The position numbers were made by a program, and so were the translations under genes. The notes beneath the pieces were generated by a model, which ran no database searches, had not been told where the DNA came from, and saw only the letters and a list, made by a program, of their open reading frames with translations. From the NCBI GenBank assembly GCA_963573315.1, contig OY752150.1:1550001-1614000 (forward strand): DNA of 64,000 bases, in the 5' to 3' direction. This document shows positions 53,946 to 64,000 of this stretch, piece by piece (the stretch's first letter is position 1; every line of letters begins with the position of its first letter). The stretch comes from Entomortierella parvispora (Eukaryota > Mortierellomycota > Mortierellomycetes > Mortierellales > Mortierellaceae).

Positions 53946-56165
53946 ATGACCCGCATCTCCCTCGGTCTGGTTTCCCTCCTGGCCCTGTCCTCCGCCGTCA
54001 GCATCGTCTCTGCTCACGACGGTCACGACCATGGTCAGCGCGAATTCCTCATGCCCGGCGACGCCGACTACAACGCTGCCAAAGACGACCTCGCAGAGTT
54101 CAAAGTAAGATCCTCTCTTCCTTTCTCCCTTTCTTTCTATCCCACTCGCTCTCCAAGATATCAACGCTGAGATGTATTCTGTGGGTTGCTCACCGTCTCA
54201 ACCCCTGCCTGCACCAGAATATGCTAACAGAGAAGGACCATCCATCCACTTGCTCTAGGCCACGACCATCAAGGCACCTTTCTTGGAGCAGTTTGCTCAA
54301 AACTGGTCAGATCGCTGGACTGCCAGCGAGGCGACCAAGGAGACTTCGGCCGATGGGGAGGTCTTTAGCTACGTTGGCGAATGGACTGTGGAGGAACCCT
54401 CCGTGTACCCCGGACTGAAGGGTGATCTGGGCCTGGTTGCAAAGTCCTCAGCTGCTCATCATGCCATCTCTGCCTCACTGCCCGAGGTCATCGATAACAA
54501 GGACAAGACTTTGGTCGTTCAGTATGTAGATCTGTTGACAAGATTTGAAATCCAAGATTCCGCTGGATTGCTCACAAAAGCTTGGGATCTGCAAATTGTG
54601 TTACTGAAACAGCCTTTTCTACTCTTTTATTAATGCAAATTTAATAGATACGAGGTCAAGGCTCAACGCGGATTGGAGTGCGGTGGCGCCTACATGAAGT
54701 TGTTGACCGAGTCTCCCGAGGGTATCAAGTTCAAGGAGTTCTCCAACGAGACCCCATACGTAAGGCAAACCAGGCAACCAGGCATCTTTTTTTGGATAGA
54801 AACTTTTGTTATTGACTCTTGAAATTCAAAAATGTGGCGCTGACCAACTCTTTCTCTTTGTAGACAATCATGTTTGGTCCCGACAAGTGTGGAGGAACCA
54901 ACAAAGTGCATTTTATCTTCCGTCACAAGAATCCTGTCACTGGAGTTTATGAAGAGAAGCACCTCCAATCTGCTCCTTTGGCCAAGCTCAGCGCCTTGAC
55001 CAGCCTTTATACTCTGATTGTCAAGTAAGTGAATTGATGGTTCGATTTGAGAATCTGGAAAAGTCGAAACAAACATGTTGCTAAAAAGTCATCTCTTTGA
55101 AATCAAATCAGGCCTGACCAGACTTTTGAGATCAAAATCAACAATGAAGTCGTCTCATCGGGATCTCTCCTTGAAAACTTCCAGCCTGCCGTCAACCCTC
55201 CAAAGGAGATAGACGACCCCAAGGACTCAAAGCCTTCGGACTGGGTCGAGGAGGCCAAGATCCCTGATCCTAAGGCTTCCAAGCCTGCCGATTGGGATGA
55301 GTCCGCACCTCCTCGCATCTTGGACGAGAGCGCAACCAAGCCAGATGACTGGTTGGAGGATGAGTCTGCCGAGATTGCCGACCCCGAGGCCGTCAAGCCT
55401 GAGGATTGGGATGATGAAGAGGATGGTGACTGGATTGCAGCCTCAGTACCCAACCCCAAATGCGAGAACAATGGATGTGGACCCTGGGTCCGCCCTTATA
55501 TCTCCAACCCAGCATACAAGGGCAAGTGGTCTGCTCCCCTGATCGACAACCCTGCTTATAAGGGTATCTGGGCTCCCCGCAAGATTGCCAACCCAGAGTA
55601 TTTCGAGGACAAGCACCCTTCCAACTTTGAGCGTATTGGCGCTGTTGGATTTGAGATCTGGACAATGCAAAAGGATATCCTCTTCGACAACATCTACATT
55701 GGACACTCTGTTGCAGATGCCGAGTCTCTTGCCGCCGAGAGCTGGGAGATCAAATACGCCTCAGAGAAGAAGCAAGAGGAGGCTGCCAATCCTCCCCCCA
55801 AGGCGGATGGACACCTCAGCTTCAAGGAGGACCCCATTGGCTTCGTCGTGGAACATCTCAGAGAGTTTATCGAACTGGCCCGTGAGGATCCTTTGAACGC
55901 GATCCATAGCCGCCCTATGGTCTCTGCCATCTTGGCCGCTGTTGTTGGTGTGACGCTCGGACTGGCTTTGATTATTGTCGGACTTTTGACAGCCGCCCCT
56001 AAGGCTGGAGCCCGCGGTGTTGTAGCAGCCGCCAAGGCCAAGAAGACGGATGAGGCGACGCCTGATGATGATGAAAAGGAGGATCGTGAGAGCGATGGGG
56101 AGTTTAAGGAAGAGGAGCCTGTTGTCCGCAAGAGAACGACAGTTGTTGAGGATGCCGACGAATAA
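53946..56165 (+). CDS. cnx1: calnexin, ER chaperone
   Basis: Five exons: 53946-54104, 54259-54521, 54648-54759, 54864-55024 and 55112-56165, all phases closing, 582 aa. Calnexin binds monoglucosylated N-glycoproteins in the endoplasmic reticulum. The start has a signal peptide ([20 protein letters not shown]). The lectin domain shows [18 protein letters not shown] and [19 protein letters not shown]. The arm has the proline repeats in order: [35 protein letters not shown] and [13 protein letters not shown], then type-2 repeats [32 protein letters not shown] and NPEYFED. A transmembrane helix ([20 protein letters not shown]) lies near residue 515, followed by an acidic, Lys-rich cytosolic tail, which separates calnexin from calreticulin. 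The tail lacks an obvious KKxx signal. Confidence 0.96.
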
Positions 56166-56279
56166 GTCTGCAAAGATATGAACCATCTTTAATAAACAAA
56201 GCGGCGCTGGGTCGTATATGCATATGAAAGCAAAAGTCACAGGCTCGTTTATTTTCAGATTTTTTGGTAACTTTGACAG

Positions 56280-57718
56280 AGTGGATGAACGCACTAAGAC
56301 TCATCCTTCCTTGCTCCTCCTCCACCTCTGTCAGCACCATCTCCTCTCGTACTGCTAGAGAGATGCTGCTGTCCAGCGCCAACATGGCTTTTAGGACCTG
56401 ATAGACAGCATCCTTCTTGAACTTCCACTGGGCGTCGTACGAGTTTGGCTTTGGAGGAAAGTTTCTATCCTTCGCTCGCCATCGCTAAACCGCGTTGGCC
56501 GACTTGCCATTCAGATCAAAGAGGCGGCGCCCCTGATTCCGTTCAGAATCCAAATAGATGGCCTGCCATTGACACCTTGGAACCACTCTCTCCAGAGATC
56601 TCTGATCGTGCAGCGATTCGAAATCATCTCGACCGGCTCCCCTGAAATACTCTTATTGATATCATTGTGTACCCAACTCCAGCGCCAACTCATCCATGCG
56701 GCGTAGCAACTCGTCATGATTGATCGTCACCGCAAGCGAGGGAACTGGTACTACTGGTGCTGCTGGTGCTGGTGATGATGGTGTTGGCGCTGGTGATGAT
56801 GGTGCTGATGCCGGTGATAGCGTTGGTGTTGGTGTTGGTGCTGATGCTGGTGCTGGTGTATCTGATTCTATGGGATGATTGTCGCCTTGCTTCGCTGGCT
56901 GCTGAGATAACTTCGTCATGGGCTCCAACCTGTCATCCTCGTACTCTTGTTCTTGGTTTTGTCCGCAATCTTGTTCGAGGTCTGATTGATGATTTGGCTG
57001 CATCAATCCAAATCCAGAATCCGAAAGTTCTATCAAAGGTTCCTCCACTAGCGCCTCCTCAAGGTGGTCCTGCTGTATCCTTTGCTGCGCTCCTTTCGAA
57101 TTAAAACGACGACGCCGAGCGATTGCAGAGTGAGTTGGAATTTGTGCTGGCGTATGTGTACCAGACGCGAGGTTCAATTCTTGCATGAAACTTGACACAA
57201 TACTAGCTGATGAAGCTTGAACCGCTCGATGTAGAGCACGGCTAATGGCGAGATTGCTATTGGCCGTGCTATCTGCGAAGACACCTTCGAAAACACAAAA
57301 GTGTTGCGAGACTACATTTCCAACCGTGACCGAGATTTTGTCGTCAAGACGTTGCAAATTGCTGTCAACTGATTCCTTGACTGTCCGAGTGAATATCCTC
57401 ATGTCTGTCCTAGAGTCTTGAAATCCGTTTGTCGCCTTCCGGAAGAGAGTATATGAGTCTATTAATATACTGTTGTTTCAGTCTGGCATGCGGTAAAAGG
57501 ACTCTTTCTATCTTTCATTCCTTGAAGTCAAGATTTCGCTATTCGGTATGTATAGCAGGAGTATTGTGAGATAAAAGGTCTGACTTTGGTGACCCAGATT
57601 GAGACTTTGCCTCCGCAATGTTGGCTCGGTACCGTATGAAGAGAGGGTCCTTGAACACGTCGTGGTCAAAGATCTCGTGGTGGGCGTAGCTCATGAAACT
57701 TTCAGGTTTGGTTTCCAT
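56280..57718 (-). pseudogene. GCR1_C-domain protein, frame damaged in the DNA-binding domain
   Basis: A model of exons 57718-57594, 57469-56673 and 56641-56511 gives 350 aa with phases closing. It begins METKPESFMSYAHHEIFDHD, passes helical segments (LFRKATNGFQD, TRTVKESVDSNLQRLDDKIS) and a Pro/Ala/Ser repeat, and reaches NRCTIRDLWREWFQGVNGRP. The last piece matches the GCR1_C DNA-binding domain of fungal activators. Joining the last exons needs a 31-nt intron (GTACAC to TTTCAG), or else the protein ends at 56662. The remaining half of the domain (RWRAKDRNF and WKFKKDAVYQVLKAML, about 56484-56380) is in another frame after an in-frame stop at 56511, with no usable donor between. The gene is therefore probably truncated or frameshifted. 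The first donor (GTCACC) is also weak. Confidence 0.5.
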
Positions 57719-59700
57719 GAGAACAGCCGAATCTTGCGGAGTTGGGGACCAGGCAGGTGTACAGCTGGTACTCCCAGCTATACACGGAGTACAAGACAAG
57801 CAAGCAGTGCGTAAGAGGAGCGTAAGAGGAGCGTTGAGCTTTTGCAAGTTCAAGTCGTGTAACACGCTCAAAAATTGTTTAGTGGATAGTCCTAGAAATG
57901 GAGAATGGAAGGCGTTTGTACAAATCTGTCAAGGCATGGAGCAGACATCGAAAAGCACAAAATCATAGTAACCCCGACGCATTGTCTTTTCCACTTTTCC
58001 AACGGTCAAGATCAGCACCGTCACGTTGTGGTGTAACAATAGGGCCTCTCCCCTTTTTTTATCTTCGCTTCTGCTTGGCCATCGTCTACGCCTGATAGTT
58101 TGCGGAACCATTCCTTCTACCGCCTGAGATCATAATCATACCTCAGCAACCTTCAAAATCATAGGAGACATACCTCAATAACCTCCAGATATCATAAGGG
58201 ATCGCGACTCTTTCCAGTTTTCCACCAACTAATTCGTCACTTGCCACTAAATTTCGCATCTCTTGGACGAAGCTCTGAACTCATCCTCTGAGGGGCTAGG
58301 ACCAATATGCCCCCATCTACTATGGCAACTACGCCCCCAATCAACTCAGTGACAATTATCCTATTCTCCGGCCAAACAGGATCTATTCCGATTTAATGTG
58401 GCTACCTTGTTTATCGGTTTGGCAGGTGGACATAACGAAAGGGATCGCTGAGTGTATACTGTATAGCATGTTGAAGAAGACGCGTCCCTGCCTGGCTTTG
58501 CAACTCCACTACGCGGAAATAAATCCCAATTGCGAGTTTATGAAACACATCGTTCTACTCTCGTTCATTCATTTTACGGGAATTCATTCTTCCTGCATGG
58601 AGGCCCTCCCCACATCCCTCATATCCCTCATATGACGTTGCCTCTGGAGGCGACAAGATGATCGGCTACACAAGGAATGCCCTGAATGAACGTGGGAGAA
58701 GGGATCACACATGGGCCGCCTATGATTGGACAGCCAAAGGTGTCCATTCGGATTTTTAGGAGACCTGCACGTTTTTGCTTGGAGAGTAAATCTGCTCAAA
58801 CATCGACAAAGAGGAGCGCAGCTACACAAGAGGGACAGGTATGACTAAATCTCCAGGGGTGACCCATGATGTTGAATTCAGAAGTGTCATTCGCGGCCAT
58901 ATCGCAGCACCCAGCACCTGATCCGGTCCGACCCAGTTCTTGGTTGCCCGATCTGATCTCCGCATTGACAGCAGGACGGTTCCGCAACAAGCTGAGAATC
59001 TGAGAAGCAAGAAATCGAGCCAAGAACACAGACAGAGTAGAGAAGGCAGCATGCAATGCAGGCAGACAAGCAGACAGAACGGATAGATTCATCAACATCT
59101 GCAAGGGAGAAAAGGGGGGGAAAAAAGGACGGAGGTCGCCGTCTGCTGTCTGCTGCACAACAGGAAAAAAAACAAGAAAACAAAGAAGGACCAGCGAATC
59201 ACCTCCGCCTGTCGCCACAGCAGCACAGACGCGGGTTGCTGACGCGTGCGCACGCGGTGATTGGCTGCAGCAGACACAATAGTCGGGGAAAGCGTCAACA
59301 AAGAGGGTTGCTGGGGACGTGTCTCGTCCGTTGCTGGTTCTGTGGTGCGAGCGCAGGTGGGTCAAGTGCCCTGCGCGGGTGGATGGAGGCATGGACGCAA
59401 TCCATGGATAACCATCACCGCGCTGTCAGCGGCAGAGATAGCAGAACAATAGCAGAACAACAGCAGAACAAGACAGTGGAGAGAGAGAGAGAGAGAGAGA
59501 CAGAGAGACAGAGACAGGAGAAACAAAAAGAAAGGTCACCCACCTCATTCCTCCATCCCTCCATTCCTCTCCATTCCTTTCATTCCTCTTCTTTCCTCCT
59601 CCTTCTTTCTTCCCTCTCTCCAACTCGCCTTTTGCCTTCCTCAAGTCATCCTTCCTTTTTCACAGCGCCTTGAAGACTGACTCTATCCCCGTCTAACACG
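57719..59700. other. 2-kb intergenic region
   Basis: Upstream of both the GCR1_C-like gene and the ATP-grasp-like gene. No gene is supported. A GA microsatellite and purine-rich runs lie just before the ATP-grasp-like start, followed by a pyrimidine-rich leader. Confidence 0.5.
59478..59518 (+). repeat. (GA)n microsatellite
   Basis: GA dinucleotides followed by GACAGAGA variants, about 200 bp upstream of the start codon at 59701. Confidence 0.9.
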
Positions 59701-62428
59701 ATGAATACCGTCGGTGCTACCCAACCTGTTTCCGCTCTCGGTCCCTTGGACCAGGCGCCATCTGCGACCAGTGCTCCTCCCGCAACCACAAGCATTCCTG
59801 TCCCCCAGCAGAAGCGAGGATCTTTGACCCCCGGGGGGGGATCCTTCTCCAAGAGCGAGCTTTCCTCGATGGCCGGATCGATCGCTTCCAAGCTGGACCA
59901 GTACCTTGAGAGCACAACCCGTCAGGACAGAGGATCAAACGACTCCTCCAGTGCACTGGATGACTCTGAGATCTCCAAGGGAATTAGCTATACCCTCAAC
60001 CACAAGTCCAGCAGCAGCGTCAGCAGTCTCAACAACGGCGGCAGCAGCATAGACGACGACACAGCACTGGCCAACAACCTCGCAGCCATCTCCTTGGCGG
60101 CCCAAAAGATCAGCGATATCTATCTTGAGCCAAAGCCCAAAAAGTCTGCTCCAGACGGCGTTCAGGTCACCACGGACCATTTCGAGCCTGAGAAGCATTT
60201 CTATCCCCGAGTCTTGAATGCGCAGATCCATCCCATGGTCAGCTATTTCTTCTCCCTAGGCAATGAGCGAATCATTGCGAGATACATGCATTTGAATCCT
60301 CAGGTGGATGAGCAGACGCTCCGCAAGTGTTTGAGCTATGTCCCAAAACATTTCCAATGGGCAGGTAAGTTGCTCGTCTTTAATTTTTTTTTTGTGTTTC
60401 CGTTCAGAGCTGAATGTGGGGGAAAAGGAGAACTAGAAAAAAAAAGCCTGGCCTGGTCTGAGGAAGAGGAAGAGAGGAGTTGACAGTCGCTTAGCATGGG
60501 ACACAGGATAAAACTCTACCGTGAGTGGTGCAAACCAATTTGGCAATACAAAACATGGTCGCCCTCTGTCGCCAACTGCGCGCATGCACAGTGGAGAGCA
60601 CAACAAACAAAATCACCAAGGGGGAAAAATGAAAGGAGGCGCGTTGTCAACACATTGCTCAAAACAACAGTCAGGGCAGCGTGCGAGAACTCTAGAAAAC
60701 GATTTGCTCACAGGGGTTCTTGTCGATTCCTATCTTTGCAACTGTGGGAGAAACCTCAAACTTTACTTTTTGCGGGTTGGGGAAGGGGAAAAGACCTTCA
60801 ACTCTAGAGACTGGAACTCCAAAGGCAAACAACATTCTTATTCGTCTCTTCTGCTCTCATTATTTACAAAACATAGGCTCCGATCTCTTTAATGTCACGA
60901 CCGCCTCTGGCCATCGTCAAATGATTATCGTGGAGACAAACTCTTGTCCCTCTGGCCAAAAATCCATGCCACTTCTCTCGGAATCTGATGTATGTTGAAC
61001 TCGATACACAAAGACGAGGACCAAACGACTGACCCAGAGCACTCGACAATAGGCAGTGATATCTAATTGTGAAGAACCGCGGATATTTTTTTCTTTTGAT
61101 TTTTGCCCGTTTATAGGAACATGGAGGGTACCGCCTTGTCCTCGAGTCAGCATTTAAAGACATGATCGAAACAGCGGATCGCTCTCTTGGAGGCTTGGCT
61201 GTAGTTTGTGACAAAAACATGATGGAAGCCAGCGGTTACGCCTCCACGTTGGCGGATGTGATGAAAGAAAAGGTCTGGTTGGTCGAGTTTTATGAGTACG
61301 ATTTGGACCCTCCTGTGAAGTGGGTCGACCGTGTGATGTACATTCGCGACGAAAACAAAGGTACATACCGAGGCAAACAATTGAGAAGAGCAAACGAGCA
61401 GGCTATTTAACTAACATCTCTCTTTCGATTTCGTTTATTGACTGACAGAGTGGCATTCGATTCGAGCGTGCTTCAGATATGTCACCCAGAAGCCATGGAA
61501 CCGTTTCCCCTTGTACACAAAGACGATTGTCATGAACCAAACGGTGGCTTGTTTAGCAGGAGGACGCAACAAGATGATGGCCGCCAAGGCATACGAGTTT
61601 TATAATGCAGAGCTGGCAGATTCAGGATTGGCTGTCAGAGTGCCAGAGACTATCAACAATGTGACCAAAAACGAGATTCCATTATGGCTGGATAGTATGG
61701 GTGGTCACGCTGTCGTCAAGGTCCCTTACTCTAATGCCGGTAGGTCCAAGTGAACTGAGGAACTGAGGAGATATTGCGACTTGCGTGTATGTATCGAACC
61801 TGAGTACTAATACTTCATGTCTGCCTTTGATCTAGGCCAAGGAGTATACACCATTACCAACAAGCAAGAACTGCAAGAGTTTATGGATACACCCCAGCAC
61901 TACGACAAGTATATTGTCCAGTCGTTGGTAGGTAACGCGTCTTGGTCATCAATGACTCGGCATGGCAAGTTTTACCACGTTGGAACTATCCCCAACAAGA
62001 AGAACAACACGTTTGTTACCGATCTGAGAATGATGGTCGCTGGCAACAAGGATGGATTCCGACCTATTTGCATCTATGCCCGCCGTGCCAGAAAGCCCCT
62101 TCTACGTCACTTGGAGGACGATCCGTCGATCACATCATGGGAGATGTTGGGAACGAACCTCTCCGTGAAGTCACCGTCAGGCGAATGGAGTACCGAGGCC
62201 GCAAGATTGTTGTTGATGGATCGCAAGGATTTCAACCAGTTGGGATTGGGAGTCGATGATATGATTGATGCCTACATCCAGACCGTTCTCTCCGTGGTGG
62301 CGATTGATAAGATGTGTCAACGTCTTATGAAGGACAGTGCAGACGGTCAGCCAGGTCAGACTTTTGACATGGAGTTATTCAAAGCTCTGAATCCAGATTC
62401 AGTCCTTTGGCAGGAGGTTCTCTTGTAA
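59701..62428 (+). CDS. ATP-grasp-like protein of unknown function
   Basis: Five exons: 59701-60364, 60877-60989, 61117-61360, 61449-61739 and 61836-62428, all phases closing, 634 aa. The first 170 residues are low complexity. The remainder is one large ordered region. [16 protein letters not shown] looks like the lysine plus glycine-loop element of an ATP-grasp fold, with a second strand-rich half ([37 protein letters not shown]). The segment [19 protein letters not shown] is also ordered and well formed. ATP-grasp enzymes join a carboxylate to an amine or thiol through an acylphosphate. I cannot name the substrate or a family member. Intron 1 is long (512 nt). No signal peptide or membrane helix is seen. 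Confidence 0.75.
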
Positions 62429-62587
62429 AAAAAAATGAACCACGTCAGCTATGTAAACTTTTCTAGAGGAGGCAGTATGGGGGCTCCCGAGCCAGGCGCC
62501 AGGAGCAGTGAAAAAAAGATATTAAAACTGTGTATCGTACATTTTTTTTTTTTTATAAAAAAGGGCTAAGATGCAAACTGTCGATGT

Positions 62588-63890
62588 CTATTTTTTTCGG
62601 TTGAATTTCATGGCGGCGCCTTGCTTTCCTTGAGATCCGTTCAAAATGGCATCCTTACGAGGAATCTTTGATCCGAAAAAGTGCTGCTTTCTAAAATCGA
62701 CAATGGTTTCGGGTACAGCATGTCCCTTGGCCATCTTGGACTGATCCAAGACCTTGACGGTGACAGGTCTGAACAACAAAAAAGGTAAATGGACAGTCGT
62801 TAGTGTTGCTTTCTCGAGTAACGCGAGTCGTCAAATTACGCAAAGCATGAACTCACCCAACAGTCTTCTGAGTCTTTTCTGCCTTTCTCCGCTTTTGATT
62901 CTCCTCTCTCAATTGGTTCACAACATCCAAAAATGCAGAGTCCTCCAGTGACATTTTCTTCCTCTTCTTGTCATCCTTGTTATTGCTGACAGATGCGGCA
63001 GGTGATGAATCCATTTTGGCGACGGACTCGAGAATATCCAGGGGTAGCATTGTGGGTAGGGTTTTCTTTGTACCCTCGAAGGCGGGTAATGATGATCCTG
63101 AAGATTCTGATGGTTCCTCTGTGACGGTAGCCGCGGGGGTTGTCTTCTTTTTAGATTGATCCTTTTGTGCCTTCAGCTTTTGCTCCTTTTCAACACGCTT
63201 GGCCTTTTGTTCCGCTTGGACCCTAAATTGCATTAAAAAAAAAGAGAGAGAGAAACCGGGAAACCGGGATCAGAAAAAGAGCTCGAAGCAAACCGCTGTC
63301 ATCCAGTGTGCCACGATCAAGTTTGTTTCTTCTTACTTAGACAAAAACAGCTTTTCCTTATCCTGTGCAGTCAAGACTTTGGCCTTTGCGCTTGACAGTG
63401 ATTCGGCCTCTGGTGCAGCGTCGCTGTCGCTGTCTTCTTCGTCGTCGTATGTGGGGAGGACAGCAGGGACGATCTTTGGCAAGAGATTCGCTTTGGGGGT
63501 ATGGATCTTGAAACTATCCTCGTCGCTCTCCTCGGCTGTATGCTGCTCCTCTTCTTCTTCCTCTTCTTCTTCCTCTTCCTCTTCATCTTCCTCTTCCTCT
63601 TCCTCTTCCTCCTCCTCTTCATCTGCAGCGTCTTCTCCCTCAACTTCCTCTTCGTCTTCCTCATCCTCTTCGTCCTCATCCTCGTCCTCTTCCTCGTCTT
63701 CCTCCTCGTCTTCCTCCTTGTCTTCCTCTTCGTGCTCCTCGGCATCCACCATGTCGCTGTCCTCTTCCTCCTCAGACTGGGGTTCTACTGGGGCAGCCTT
63801 CTTGGCCCCGCGCTTGGGGGCAGCAGAGGCCTTTTTAGCGGGAGGTGGGGGTGCAGTGGCGGCTGTTCTGTTGCGGGTGGTGACAGCCAT
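62588..63890 (-). CDS. acidic and Lys-rich nucleolar candidate, Utp16/Bud21-like
   Basis: Three exons, 63890-63337, 63222-62857 and 62768-62588, phase 2 at both junctions, 366 aa. The N-terminus is basic and Pro/Ala-rich, followed by about 80 residues almost all Glu and Asp, encoded by CTTCCTC-type repeats on the plus strand (63540-63720). The middle has Lys-rich coiled segments (AEQKAKRVEKEQKLKAQKD). The C-terminal 60 residues are the only ordered part (VPETIVDFRKQHFFGSKIPR), placed like the conserved end of Utp16/Bud21, a U3 snoRNP-associated protein of the SSU processome. That link is weak and rests on layout and a few residues. A nuclear or nucleolar location is likely from composition. 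Confidence 0.7.
63540..63720 (-). repeat. Glu/Asp-coding purine repeat
   Basis: Imperfect trinucleotide/hexanucleotide run (CTCTTC and CTCGTC variants on the plus strand) encoding the acidic tract of the gene. The reverse strand reads as a Leu/Phe-rich frame that is not a gene. Confidence 0.85.
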
Positions 63891-64000
63891 TGGTTGTATG
63901 CTGCTGCAGGTGAGAATGAGAGTGAATGAGAAAGAAAGAAAGAGGGACGAATGGATGAATGAAAAGAGTGAAGCAAGTCAAGTTGACAGTCCAAGCAAAA
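63891..64000. promoter_or_regulatory. promoter-proximal region of the acidic nucleolar gene
   Basis: The first 110 bp upstream of the start codon at 63890, truncated by the window edge. It contains GAAAGAAAGAAAG purine runs. Confidence 0.4.

Noticed and set aside
63501..63929. Leu/Phe-rich plus-strand frame that looks like membrane helices
   Set aside because: Antisense of the Glu/Asp tract in the minus-strand gene.
1..64000. CRISPR arrays, rRNA genes, plasmid or phage genes
   Set aside because: No regularly spaced direct repeats of CRISPR type, no rRNA-like segment, and the gene structure is eukaryotic throughout.

Overview
The window looks like nuclear DNA of an early-diverging filamentous fungus; Mortierellomycota/Mucoromycota is my best guess. 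The signs are many short GT-AG introns (about 50-300 nt), long low-complexity Ser/Gln/Glu tracts, and a gene set that combines Gemin2, STRAP, ZUP1-type C78 peptidase, phytochelatin synthase and a Gi-type G-alpha. No ribosomal RNA, CRISPR array or bacterial-type operon is visible. Exon models were built by eye from splice consensus, reading-frame phase and family alignment from memory. Where all phases close and the length matches the family I rate the model high.

Layout. 0-8 kb: an unknown two-helix membrane protein, an FAD monooxygenase, and an unknown Cys/His-containing poly-Ser protein. 9.4-11.7 kb: Gemin2 and Utp11 share a divergent promoter. 11.7-14 kb: eroded coding relics, a broken SRP40/Nopp140-like gene and a class II tRNA with a Pol III terminator. 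14.0-18.5 kb: a complete hAT transposon with 218-bp terminal inverted repeats, an 8-bp target duplication and an intact three-exon transposase. 18.8-31.8 kb: housekeeping genes, namely TFIIH subunit Tfb4, a Cys3/Met28-type bZIP factor, an LPxY-bearing arrestin, a small unknown protein, Cwc15 and STRAP (divergent pair), a single-anchor membrane protein and ribosomal protein L35. 32.5-40.3 kb: Rsa3, then a piggyBac-like element squeezed between the stop codons of Rsa3 and phytochelatin synthase, then cardiolipin synthase divergent from phytochelatin synthase. 43-49 kb: a G-alpha subunit, a ZUP1-like deubiquitinase and a minisatellite-bearing unknown protein. 49-53.7 kb: a gene-poor accessory stretch with an inverted duplication and relics. 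53.9-64 kb: calnexin, a gene with a damaged GCR1_C-type domain, an ATP-grasp-like protein and an acidic Utp16-like nucleolar candidate.

Much of the conserved content serves RNA-protein assembly: Gemin2 and STRAP (snRNP assembly), Cwc15 (spliceosome), and Utp11, Rsa3, L35, the SRP40 relic and the Utp16-like protein (ribosome biogenesis). I see no single large new system. The most unusual items are the long-TIR hAT, the piggyBac element that displaced the 3' ends of two convergent genes, a start codon that forms a whole exon in the L35 gene, the inverted-duplicate family near 50-51.6 kb, and several genes whose frames are interrupted at precise points.
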